From Dastarcus helophoroides (Eukaryota; Arthropoda; Insecta; Coleoptera; Bothrideridae): a DNA stretch of 64,000 bases. Made by a program: the position numbers and the translations under genes. Location: positions 40,181,283-40,245,282 of the forward strand of contig CM053331.1 in assembly GCA_028583605.1 (NCBI GenBank). Direction: 5' to 3'. How positions within the stretch are numbered: position 1 is the first letter of the stretch; each line of letters begins with the position of its first letter. The notes beneath the pieces were generated by a model. It made no database searches. It was not told where the DNA came from and was given only the letters and a program-made list of their open reading frames with translations. Below, one piece after another: positions 11,811-21,775 of the stretch.

Positions 11811-12630
11811 TCAAACTGGCCACACTAGGCGCCAGAAGTCCCCCAGCGTGGATCCTCTGATTGATGCTAGTACCGGGCAGTGACTCATCACGTGCTCGAC
11901 ACTCTCATCTTCTTCTAAGCACCCTCTGCAGCTCGGGTCGTTTATAATTCCCATTCTGTGGAGGTGTTTGTTTAATCGACAGTGACCTGTCCATATCCCT
12001 ACAAATTTTCTGAGATTATTCCTTGAGAGTTGTAGCCATAGTTTTGCCCTTTCCCTGCACTGCATTCTAATGAATGCGTGAGTTTGTCGGCATGTTGTTA
12101 TTGATGCCCATAAGGCTTTGTGTTTACGATAAATTTCTTCGTTAAGTAGGGATCTTACGGTTGATCTTGCCAGGGAAAGGGTTGGTTCTGGTTCAACGAA
12201 TTGTCCCTCCGAACCCTTCCTCGCCAGTTTGTCAGTGCGTTCGTTTCCCTCTTTCCCAGAATGTCCTTTGATCCATATTAGATCAACTGCATTCTCTTGT
12301 GATAGACGTTCTAAAGCTAGGTGGCAATTCCATACCAGCACTGAGTTTGTTTTCACATTCCTCAGGGCCTTAACGGCTGCCTGGCCCTCCGTCTTTATTT
12401 GGATATATTTTCGTGTAATGTTCAGTTGCGTCATTTGTTCGGCGCTATATAAAATTCCCAACATCTCCGCTTAAAAGATTGTTGAGTATTTATCTAGCTT
12501 AATACTTACACTTAGGTTTAGGTCTTCCGAGAAGATTCCTGTTCCAGTGCCCGTATTTGTTTTCGATCCATCCATGTATATTGTAAGCAACCAGAGTTGG
12601 CCCGCATTGTTTATATTTCGTGGCGCCAAT
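11811..12630 (-). pseudogene. LINE RNase H and C-terminal zinc-knuckle region, with nonsense codon
   Basis: This is the end of a LINE ORF2 of the jockey/I/R1-like type that carries RNase H after reverse transcriptase. RNase H removes template RNA during integration. The first catalytic Asp lies in MDGSK (12561-12578), followed by a glycine-rich TGTGIF. The second acidic residue lies in AEMLGI but is immediately preceded by an in-frame TAA (12471-12473). The third position reads KTEGQAAVKAL, where TDS is usual, so Asp is replaced by Glu. IKGHSGKEGNERTDKLA gives the His loop and last Asp. A C-terminal Cys/His cluster, CRGCLEEDESVEHVMSHC, follows. The open part is 217 codons. The stop and the altered active site show that it is dead. 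The upstream reverse transcriptase is absent. Confidence 0.9.
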
Positions 12631-12880
12631 CACCAGGAAAGAATTCCAATCTCAGCTTGTCCCGGCTGCGGGGATACTCTCCCAGCGTCACTCGGGCCTG
12701 GCGGAAGTGGATTGTTAATTCGATATTCCTGTTCAATTAATCGATAAATCGTTACCTGTTTTAATATTCGTTTAATTAATATTTTGAAGTTTGTGTTACC
12801 TCTTATTATCGTTATAATTTGCGTGTCGCTACCGTTATTGATGTTTAAATTATGGTGGAGGAACACGAATCTAAAAATAT

Positions 12881-13051
12881 ACTTACGTCTGGTATCCTTG
12901 CTTGTACTTCCTCCATTTTTATACGGTGGGATTTTGTGAAGTTATATTTCACCAGTAGATGGTCCATCGGCTTATCCAGAATAGGTACCTTTTGGAGCGC
13001 CTCCTTCATTATGCGCCGGTGACCCACCATTTTACCTACCGTATTCCACAT
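12881..13051 (-). other. exon-like segment with consensus splice donor inside the LINE insertion
   Basis: On the minus strand a frame of about 54 codons (…VGKMVGHRRIMKEALQ… ending …VQARIPD) stops at a perfect GTAAGT donor (plus-strand ACTTAC at 12881-12886). The following ~230 bp are AT-rich and intron-like. It lies within the LINE target duplications. I do not recognise the protein. It may be host sequence joined to the LINE by template switching, or chance. Confidence 0.3.
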
Positions 13052-13142
13052 TTACAGCATTTATGATTATGTATTATGTTTACCGAAGTGTTAGATTATG
13101 CCCGACAGCCGAGGACAGCTATGTTGTCAGGAATGGTCGAGT

Positions 13143-13380
13143 TGTAGCAGACAGCAGATATTAAGAGTACGTTATATGAAGGGAATAGGTAGAGTTAAAA
13201 GTAGTGGTAGCGGTGGCTCAGTGGTTAGGAAACTGACCCGTGTAATGTGACGGTCGAGGGTTCGACTCCCAGTCGCTGATCAGATATTTTTAACTCTACT
13301 GCACGTATAACGTCGATGAGCATAAAAAAGGCATTTTTCAAAATTCAATTTCCAAGGGTCTAAAAATGGGCATTCAAACC
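13143..13380 (+). mobile_element. tRNA-derived SINE, copy 2 (238 bp)
   Basis: Same ends as copy 1, with a better A box, TGGCTCAGTGG (13214-13224), and the B box GGTTCGACTCC (13259-13269). The spacing is tRNA-like. Copies 1 and 2 are direct repeats around the LINE, but the LINE has its own 13-bp duplication between them. The SINEs are therefore separate insertions or a segmental duplication, not LTRs of that LINE. Confidence 0.85.
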
Positions 13381-13757
13381 CTAGTTGAGTAATAAATAAT
13401 ACACACCACTGGAGTTAAAGTTGTCTGTACGCTATATTGAAAGTATACAGATAGGGAAAAATTTTCATTGTCTATGTAGAACGCTAAGAATTGTCCCTTC
13501 CATAGTTTTCTGCGGCCGCTGAACGTATTCCCCTACTTTGACGCAGCATGCTCGTATCTTCCAGTTTAGATGTCAGATCCTGCAACAAAACACGTTGTAC
13601 TTCTGAAATCTCTACCAGCACTGATCGCTGCGCTCTGCGTTGAATTGTTTAAACCGGTGTAGGAGAATACAAGGCGCCGCCCATCCCACTATTAGCTCTC
13701 AATGTTAAATCTCTCATTAAAATTATCCCTATGGACCCTGATTGACTTTCCTGATGT
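13381..13757. other. non-coding stretch
   Basis: Nothing recognisable before the LINE C-terminus starts. The reverse transcriptase sequence expected upstream is not present, so the LINE copy is 5'-truncated near 13758. Confidence 0.5.
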
Positions 13758-14234
13758 GTATACCATTATATACTGAAAGAATACTGTTGTCGTTTTTGGA
13801 GTTCAACCCCAAAATACACTTTAGCTCTCTTGGATTCAATTCAAAGAAGAGTAATTCGCCAAATTGATAACGAGGGTTTGACCGATTCTCTCGAAACACT
13901 AGAGCACAGGCCTATGGTTGGTGACCTGTCTCTTTTCTACAAGTACCATCGTGGAAAATGCCCGCAGGAACTAATAGAATTGATCCCCCCAAGGGCAAGA
14001 TTCTTGAGGCATAAAAGACAGTGTCGGAGACAGCAAATTCCTGTGCGGTCCAGCTTGACACAGTGAAGACTTCTGTCTACGGAGACTCTTTTTTCTATAA
14101 AACTTCCAAGCCATGGAACTCGTTACCGAAAGGAATTTTTCCCAAAAATTACAACCTGTCATTGTTTAACAAGGCGGTTCATCGCCATCTATCCTTGTTT
14201 CCGCATCCTACTCGCAGTGCTTTGAAGGTATAAT
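13758..14234 (+). pseudogene. C-terminal region of a LINE reverse transcriptase (different family), frameshifted
   Basis: The translation gives …PKYTLALLDSIQRRVIRQI, then LETLEHRPMVGDLSLFYKYH, then CPQELIELIPP. After a frame change near 14010-14035 it continues VQLDTVKTSVYGDSFFYKTS, KPWNSLPKGIFPKNYNLSLF and ends at a TAA. This series (LDxIQRR, LEHRR-like, LSLFYRY, PWNSLP, FP-x2-YNLxxFK) is the familiar post-RT thumb/C-terminal segment of insect LINEs. No catalytic palm motif remains. The frameshift and truncation show a dead copy. The short 3' UTR GGGGTTACCCTTTGAGGGT leads directly into the tandem array. Confidence 0.85.
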
Positions 14235-14266
14235 GGGGTTACCCTTTGAGGGTGTATTAAACTTTA

Positions 14267-14716
14267 TAAAAAAGTATATAGCGTTAACTCATCACTTTGA
14301 CTGTATGATATATTCTCGCCACGGCGCGGCGATGTTTACTCTGCTTATCGCATTTCATATTTGTGTAGTTGTATTAAATTAAAAAAAAGTATATAGCGTT
14401 AACTCATCACTTGACTGTATGATATATTCTCGCCACGGGGCGGCAATGTTTACTCTGCTTATCGCATTTCATATTTGTGTAGTTGTATTAAATTAAAAAA
14501 AAAGTATATAGCGTTAACTCATCACTTGACTGTATGATATATTCTCGCCACGGCGCGGCGATGTTTACTTTGCTTATCGCATTTCATATTTGTGTAGTTG
14601 TATTAAATTAAAAAAAAGTATATAGCGTTAACTCATCACTTGACTGTATGATATATTTTCGCCACAGCGCGGCGATGTTTACTTTGCTTATCGCATTTTT
14701 TATTTGTGTGGTCCTG
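14267..14716 (+). repeat. 115-bp tandem repeat, 4 copies, following the LINE 3' end
   Basis: Units start at GTATATAGCGTTAACTCATC at 14274, 14389, 14504 and 14618 (periods 115, 115 and 114). Each ends in GTTGTATTAAATTAAAAAA and carries the GC-rich word CGCCACGGCGCGGCGATG. The array starts within the A-rich LINE tail. It may be a variable 3' UTR repeat of that LINE or a local expansion at the insertion site. Confidence 0.9.
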
Positions 14717-16129
14717 CGGCGGTAAAACTGGAAAACTAAGAGTCTTTATTCTGCTGCAGAACGAACAACGTTGATAATACAAGACGTCGGTTTTAACCAC
14801 AATCAAGGTTTTGATGTATCAAAATAGAAATGTTGGCCAACGACGAAAACGATTCAAAACAGACGATGTGTAAAGGAGGGTATGCGTAGAGCAAGTTACT
14901 CAAAAATTACCTTCTCAACGTTTGAGAAAATTCTAATGGTTCCTGAAATATAATCTCATCGGGTACACGGCTAGTCAATATAAATAAATACAGAAGGCGA
15001 AAACTTCTTAGGGCTGTTGCAGTTATGGCCGTTATGAAGGCGGCTAAAGATCATACACGTGCTGTGTCAGCGGCACACATGTAATTACCCTTGTTAAATG
15101 GGGCAGATTTAGTGCCAAGTCGGGTTTTCAGCGATGGTCTCCAAGGCTTTCTTCTGGACTTGATAACCCCTAACTTTTAATGTGTTTGTAATTCTCGAAA
15201 TGGGTAATTTAATAATTCGGCGGAGAGCTTTGTTCCCAACTTCGGCGGTGGTGATTTAGAGATACGGGGTAGTTATCAAGAAACATTAGGGCAACATTGT
15301 TCTAATTAGTTTACTATGCTCTCGCGTTTGTCACACGGAGGACCGAAAGTATTGAGCTTTCCTGTAACTTGACATATTCGGAGTTGAATTTATGTGTAAG
15401 ATGTAAAACGGGCGTTTTGCACCGACTTAATAGGGTACAGCCATTCACTTTTTGCTTTTACGTTTCGCTAATAGAACGAATAAATCCCATTCAATTCTCA
15501 GAATCAATTCTAAAAATCGTAAAAGCTTTTAACGACGTAGATTAACTGTTGGGACGATAATAAAGCTTAACAAATATTCATTTTTAAAGCATCACGCTTA
15601 AATTCACATTTCGGGGCGCAAGACATTCGTCGTCGGCTAATAAAATCCTCTGAGGTAATCGCGCTGTGAAAATCCTCCTCCTCTATTAGAACTCGCGAGC
15701 TGTAACAGCATTTACTTTTCCCATTATTGCTAATTATTTGGAATTTGTTGGACCAAACTTTCTTCTACTACTGATTTTTTTGCCTTCAGCTTAATATACT
15801 GCATCGTTTTTACAAGACATGAATTCCGCAAGGAAATATACCAAATTCATTAAGGCAAAAACTTATACAAGAAAAATTGTAAAAGATCATTTAGAAGTTT
15901 GGTGCAAATGGAGCACCCCCTGGGTTTGAACCAGCCGCTTATATCTACTTTTATTCATAGTCGTAAAAACCACATTTACACTAATGTTTTAAACTTCCAA
16001 GAAATCTAAATGTTGGAAAATTTATCTTTAATAGTCAACCAAATTAAGTCCATGTTCATACACTATTAATCGTCTTTCGCATTATATTAACTTTTTGAAT
16101 GGTCTTATTTTATCACACAATAGTAAGTA
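14717..16129. other. unique non-coding DNA
   Basis: No gene-like frame or recognisable element apart from the SINE-like repeat at 15880-15965. Confidence 0.5.
15880..15965 (-). repeat. dispersed SINE-like repeat, copy 2
   Basis: This copy has the best B box of the family on the minus strand, GGTTCAAACCC, next to AGGGGGTGC. No A box is visible, so derivation from a tRNA is possible but unproven. Confidence 0.55.
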
Positions 16130-16450
16130 TTTTAAAAATTGAAATACAAATCTTGTGTCCTAAAACCAAGAACCAAAAACCAAGAAGGACTAGTCCGTTC
16201 CATCAAACTTATGAAAACCAAGAAGATATAAAAACGCAACAAAGGGAGCAACCTTTCTTGTGTGAACAGACTGGTCCTTTGTTATCTTCAAAAATTGAAA
16301 TACAAATCTTGTTCCCTGAAATCAAGTAAGATTAAAAAACACAACAAAGGGAGCAACTTTTGTTGTGTTTTTTATTCTTTCTTGGTTTCAGGAGGCTAGA
16401 TTTACATTTCAATTTTTGAAGATAATTAAGGAACAGTCCGTTTCATTAAA
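16130..16450. mobile_element. fold-back retroelement, two overlapping rearranged copies
   Basis: Landmarks of the fold-back family occur twice: AATTGAAATACAAATCTTG at 16138 and near 16294, GGACTAGTCCGTTCCATCAA at 16187, and the complementary CAGACTGGTCCTTTG near 16267. The second part contains the hairpin AAAAAACACAACAAAGGG against GTTGTGTTTTTT. The central hammerhead-like core seen at 21.8 kb is absent. Confidence 0.75.
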
Positions 16451-16749
16451 AAGTAACCACTTTTTTCTAGCATGAAGAATAATTTAATTTAGCAATTGTG
16501 ATTTTTTGAAATGTCAACTTCATTTAATAACTTGGCCTCATTCTGGCAATTGGGTAATTTTTCTCGAATTCGGTTCTATCCGAATACTTCGACTTTTTAG
16601 AATCCCATTTTTCGAGATTTTTGACAGTTGGAGAGGTATTGTTTCGGTGACTGCTGGCCTAACGATCGGGACGGCAAAGAACAACTCAAAGCTGCACTGG
16701 TTATCTTTAAACCCCCTCCAACGCTAAGCGATCTGTTAGTTTGCGAGCG

Positions 16750-16853
16750 ATTGGGTGTCATGACGTCAGGGCGAACCAATGAGAGAAGGCTAACACGCTT
16801 GGATACAACGAGCGTCGTCAGTAGTGGGGGGCGAAGTGGGAGAATTATAAATA
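16750..16853 (+). promoter_or_regulatory. candidate core promoter: inverted CCAAT, CRE, CCAAT, TATA
   Basis: Within 104 bp there are an inverted CCAAT box ATTGG (16750-16754), a palindromic CRE TGACGTCA (16761-16768), CCAAT (16776-16780) and TATAAATA (16846-16853). The spacing fits a Pol II promoter with initiation near 16876-16885 on the plus strand. The block is GC-richer than its surroundings. No coding exon follows within reach (a start at 16926 stops after a few codons), so any transcript would have a non-coding first exon. Chance clustering is possible. Confidence 0.35.
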
Positions 16854-16879
16854 CCTGCGCTTCCGTTCTGTACCATTTT

Positions 16880-19800
16880 AAAATCGACTTTAAACTCAAG
16901 GGTTTGAATCTTTTTGTCATTTAAATATGAAATTTTAAGTCCTTCAATAGTAAAGTAATTACCCCACAGCCTTAGCAAACTGCTATGCTGCCTAATTTAA
17001 TCAGAAATGGATTAAATAACAACCGATAAACCCGTTGTTTTATAAGTAACAGCGCAGCAGGGGTGTATAGCCTAAATATTTTTATTTGTCAAGCACAAAA
17101 AATTGGCAGGAGCTGCTTGTATTTGTATAAGTAAAAGCAACGATTATCGACATATAGGGCGACTTGTAAACGACGTGCATGTTCTACGGACGTAAATAAA
17201 TTTGTCAATATTTTTGTTTGATCTGGAAATATTTTACATTGTGTTTGCCGATCAGTCTGTCGGCGTAGTCACGCGCGCGTTAAAATCATGCCGATGCAAA
17301 AACATGGAAAGCTTTTTAAATTTTATTCATTCGTCGCACGCATCACCGTACAACGCCGGCTCTGATTGACTGTTTTAATATTAAATAATACATGCATAAT
17401 GGAACAAGTTTTAAATGAAAACTGAAATTCGCGCGGCGGAATAGAGAATAAGGCTTTTAGGTTCGCAGAGTGTGCCTTTCATTCTCTCACAAAGACGGCG
17501 CCAAAGCTCTAATGAATTGAAAGTTTTTAATTTCATGGAGAATTCCGCTCGACCGGTTTAAATCGTATTCGAACTGAGACCGAAAAGAAACTCGGTTTAA
17601 CGTCGATGTTAATTTGTCACTTTTGCCCCAATTTTAACGTCTGTTGAATTCTCCACGAGGAAAGGACAACTCTAATTTTTGCCAAAGATTTGATTTCAAT
17701 TTAAACGTTGTTCTACGCCTAAAGTAAAACAATGTAACCTAATTTACCATCGAGAGGTACCTCTCGAGCGACTTGTACATTGGTGGATGCGCCGGTCGCT
17801 ATAGAATATCAAGCGCCTCCACCAAATTGTAATTCGCTTTTACATTAGTCTTTATTTTGACTTCTCTTTTGAGAAAGCACAAAACACTCGATACGTTTGC
17901 AGTTCTAACAACAAGGCGATTCGGATGGCGCAAAACCGCCGAATTTATACCGTCTGTTTACACACAAATTAAGTCGAGTCTAGCGGCGCGCGAAATTGGA
18001 CCCATAATTTAAAAAACCGTCGGGGCGCCCCCGTCGTCTGGCCCATGGGGCGATAAAAACCGAAGCAAGTTATTTTCTTGACTGATCTTTCACTACATCG
18101 AAATTAATATTCCGGCCACATTTATATAATCCCGGAAAAAATGCACAAGCTAAAATTGGATTCCACCCAACAGGCCGGAGTTATGTCGAGAATTAATTAC
18201 AGTTTGCCGAGGAAACCTTCAACGGCAGTTCTTACTATTTAACTCCCGAAACAAACTACGCAGTAATTGAAAAAGGGCCCTTTCTGAAATTTCAATTTGG
18301 CAGAGGCGTAAATCTCGACTTAATATCATTATTATTACTCCTGTTTTGGCTTCCTCGGAGTTTTCTTAGACGATTAACTAAATTAAACTCGCTAAGGGAT
18401 TCGCTATGGCGGAAAGTTTCCGTGATTAATAAGTAAATGATTTGGCGACTACAATCTGTAATTATCCCCGATTTGTTTTTCTCCCTGTCGGGGACCCTTT
18501 CAGTCTAATGAGTAACTATACTCGTCGGCGTTTTTAAACCTAAAAATTGGTCGCTTTTGTACAATTGTTAGAATAGAAACTAAGTTGGGAAGCAAAAGGG
18601 CATATTAATCTAGAAACGAAACGAAATTGGGAATAGGTATTAAGTTTCGTTATTGTTTGGGACTGTGTTCATATGTAAAGTTAATTTTAATTTCGGAATA
18701 TGACTGACTGAAATCACAGGCATTAAATGAGCAGCAATTTAACTTTTGTGGCAACGTCCTTGTATAGTTTTATTCTTCTTATATAGTCTCGGGTTTTTTT
18801 GTACCAAAAAGAAAGTTCTGTAAAATTTAAGAAGGGATTAAGTAGATGTTGGGTGCAAATTAAGTGCCACCTGGGCTAGAACCAGCAAATCCATACTACT
18901 GCTATTGATAGTTTTGTATCGCGCTAGCATATTCCTTGACATATTTGCAAACGGAACCCACCTACCAAATATATTTTGCTTCACCAAGTAGTTGCCATCG
19001 AAGAAAGCTGAAAAAACAATTTGGCAGTTGAATTATCTAGTAAAGTGATGATTTGTACCTCGTAACGTCACAAAGCACTATATTGAGATATCGATTGGGA
19101 ACGTAGCTCAACATTAATAGAAAATAACGCGGCGTAGACGTGCATGATGATGGATGAAACCGCGAGAATAATTTTCAATCTAATAAACCCTAGATTTATC
19201 GTCGTTGACAAAAAAAAATGTTTTTAATTGCGTTCAGTTGAAACCTCAGCAGATTGAAGATAATTATCCGGCTTAATTTATTGGCAAATTAATAAAACAC
19301 CAACCGATAAATAATAAATTTGCAATTCTGATGCGTTCTCGAGATTCGAATTCTTTGAAAACTTCACTAATGCATCGAGCGCAAGCAGGAAATCGTTTAT
19401 CATACAAAACGCAAAAGAATTACAAACCTCTAAAGAAGTAAAGAAACACGGACTTGTTAGCTATCACCATAAATTGTGACCGGAGTCATCCGGACTTAAC
19501 AGACGCGACAGATATTAATGTAAGTCTATACGTGAGTCCTTTTTTTACTTTCAACTCGGTGTCACTTAATGAGCGATACCAGATAAAAAAGGCCAAACAA
19601 GCGCGAGAGAGTGGAACCTTACTCTGGCGTTAATTCGCAAAGCGCCTACACACTATAATCTATATTTACTCGGCTTCAAACGCCCTAAAGTACGATTTGT
19701 CAAAGCCGCACAACGTTTTTAAACCTGCTTCTGACAAATAACGAAACGCGAACAGCTAGCTTTTATTATTTCTGGACGCAACTGTGATTGTCGAGCATTT

Positions 19801-20460
19801 ACTGGGCACGAAAAAGAGCCAAAGAGATCTCGTTGGCATTCTGCTTGGGTACGATTTTCAAAAGTTCAAAATTAATCTATTATATCCGAATCCTAACTAA
19901 TATGACTGTATAATGGTTTTTGGGCTTTTCACGCTTTGATTACCGAACCGATTTTGATAAAAATTGATACAGACGTACCTTGTGAAGTGGGATCGTCAGT
20001 AGGATACGTTTAATCCCTGATAACTGTTCCATATAACCACCCCAGATAAAAAGTAGACCCTCTTTTTATCAAGCAAACCATCCCAGGTACTGTCAAAGCA
20101 CAATCCAGAAAATCCAGAAAGCACAGCGTCATACAGCATCATCTGATATAATGCTGTACCAAATTTGTCTTATTCTTTAAACTTAGTCATCGGTAAGGGC
20201 GTAAAATAGAAGAATGTAGTACCATCCATCGTTCATTCAAGAAAAAGTCAACATTAGACAACCTTTTACACTTACTAACTTTTAGCGCAATTTTCTTAGG
20301 ACGCGCCAATAGTTCCAAGTGGTATGCAAAAAACGTGGTGTTTCGGAAGTTTATCATCAGAAATGCAACGTTCCAATCACGCACGGCCTTTTACTTTGAG
20401 TCAATCTTTCATGATTTTAACACATTCCTTTCCCAAGTGACAATCTAGCTGATACTTTTT
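16880..20460. other. unique non-coding DNA
   Basis: About 3.6 kb of mixed-composition DNA without a supported gene. It holds a perfect 16-bp palindrome CGAGAGGTACCTCTCG (17752-17767), closely followed by TGGTGGATGCGCCGG (17781-17795), a word that recurs in the 52-58 kb repeat family. It also contains a dispersed SINE-like repeat at 18820-18925. Open frames are short and featureless. Confidence 0.5.
18820..18925 (-). repeat. dispersed SINE-like repeat, copy 3
   Basis: GGGTGCAAATTAAGTGCCAC followed by CTGGGCTAGAACCAGC, then a shared tail with GTATCGCGCTAGCATATT. This copy closely parallels the one at 21.5 kb over roughly 100 bp. Confidence 0.65.
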
Positions 20461-20464
20461 CGAG

Positions 20465-20650
20465 GGCGATTGAAACGAGGCGCAATTGGGACGGCGCGCG
20501 ATTGAAGGGCGCGATTGGGACGGTGCGCGATTGGAGGGCGCGATTGGGACAGCGCTCGATTGCAAGGGAGCGCGATTGAGACTGCGCGCGATCGGATCTT
20601 GGCACGATTGAAACGGGGCGCGATTGGGATGGCCCACGATTGGAACACCG
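20465..20650 (+). repeat. GC-rich minisatellite (GGCGCGATTGGGAC)n
   Basis: About ten imperfect units of 16-20 bp based on GGCGCGATTGGGACG stand in otherwise AT-rich DNA. They give Arg/Pro/Ser-rich minus-strand frames in all phases, which are repeat translations and not genes. The repeated GCGCGAT words make it a strong local CpG cluster. Confidence 0.9.
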
Positions 20651-21469
20651 AGCGCTAAACCAGTTAAAAAGTGTGTATATGTGATGGCCCCTATTTTTTT
20701 TAGAATTTCCCAAAAACCATGAAAAATTTGACTAAGAATTTAAATCAAACTAAACCCCTAAACTGAAACACTTTGAAGGATGAGCTTAAAATAAACGGTT
20801 CAGAGACCTCTCGTCGTTTCAAGCAAGCTGAGTGGAACGGTGGTGGTCAGGGTGTCTTTGGGCGTCGCATTTTATCATTTTAAAGTCAACACATTGTCTA
20901 ATAAATATGTGGCGTGGGAGTCGAGTGAGGATACGGTTAGGAGCGCCCGTTATAATGGAACTGGCCTCTTGGGGTACAAATATACATTTGCAGAAGCCGA
21001 GGACATCTAGCCGGAGTCCCCCCCAATTCAATTACCTCGGCGGCGCCCCACAATATATTAGCAAGGGATAATGCAACTTTGACAAAGTAAAAACTTTCCC
21101 ATTCCTGCGGCTCGGCGTCTCTCGCCACGGTTAGTTTAAATTTGTGTCCGGCCTTTCCGGCTTATGCATTTTAAAATCGACAAAAATTGATCTGGGTGAC
21201 GCCCAATAGAATGGACTGTGGTTCTTTGATACCATGAGACTATTGTTAAATGTCAACCAATTTGGGTTTATAAATAAATTGCTAATTAAGGGTGATCATT
21301 TATCCATCTTTAATTAGAGGTATCCCTGCTTAGCACGTTAGATTCGTCAGTTTGAGAATGACCCAAAATACGTATAATGTAAGTATCGATATGGTAAAAG
21401 GGTTGAAATGGGGTGAACACTGCTTTTGACTTAGGAAAACACCCATATTCTTGAAGTTTTTATGTACCA
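20651..21469. other. unique DNA, partly GC-rich
   Basis: The stretch 20820-21130 is more balanced in composition and has overlapping open frames on both strands (79, 70 and 63 codons). None has a recognisable motif or splice structure. It could be a regulatory island; no gene is supported. Confidence 0.45.
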
Positions 21470-21605
21470 AAGGGCAGATTTGACAAATTTTAAGACGATT
21501 TCAAGAAGAGATTAATCACGCTTTGGGTGCAAATTAAGTGTCACCTGGGTTAAAACCCGTCTATCGTAGCTACTGTTATTCTTAGTTCCTTATCGCACTA
21601 ATATT
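21470..21605 (-). repeat. dispersed SINE-like repeat, copy 4
   Basis: TTGGGTGCAAATTAAGTGTC and CTGGGTTAAAACCCG with the shared tail CTTATCGCACTAATATT. Homology to the 18.8-kb copy starts upstream near AAGAGATTAA. Confidence 0.65.
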
Positions 21606-21775
21606 TTCTCATAAAGTTTTTAACATATTCGTAAAGATTCTATTAAAGCTACTAAAGATTTCAGTGGAATTTGCGTCTAAATTTAAATATTTCTTCAAAA
21701 TTCTCTTTAAAGAGCTAATAATTCTAGTTCAAAATCTACAAATTCTTTCAATCTTTTTTAATCACTCCTTAAAGA

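Larger units (their letters stand above)
11649..13055 (-). mobile_element. 5'-truncated non-LTR retrotransposon with 13-bp TSD
   Basis: The insertion is flanked by AGCATTTATGATT at 11636-11648 and 13056-13068. On the minus strand it carries the RNase H and C-terminal region, then a 3' untranslated tail ending in a short tandem GAATCCA-like repeat (plus strand CTGGATTCTGGATTC at 11649). The same tail is found at 7341-7390 and 51699-51852, which fixes the 3' end of the family. Sequence from about 12640 to 13055 does not look like LINE coding sequence and may be host sequence joined during retrotransposition. Confidence 0.85.

Noticed and set aside
11351..13380. The two 238-bp direct repeats as LTRs of an element with RNase H between them
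   Set aside because: The repeats have tRNA-like A and B boxes, and the RNase H fragment has its own 13-bp target duplication inside them with a LINE-type 3' tail.
20325..20365. Possible second hammerhead on the minus strand (CTGATGATAAACTTCCGAAAC)
   Set aside because: The core words are present but no stem II can form between them and no partner for stem III or stem I is visible.
20401..20713. Overlapping Pro/Arg/Ser-rich minus-strand frames at 20.4-20.7 kb
   Set aside because: They are translations of the GC-rich minisatellite in three phases.
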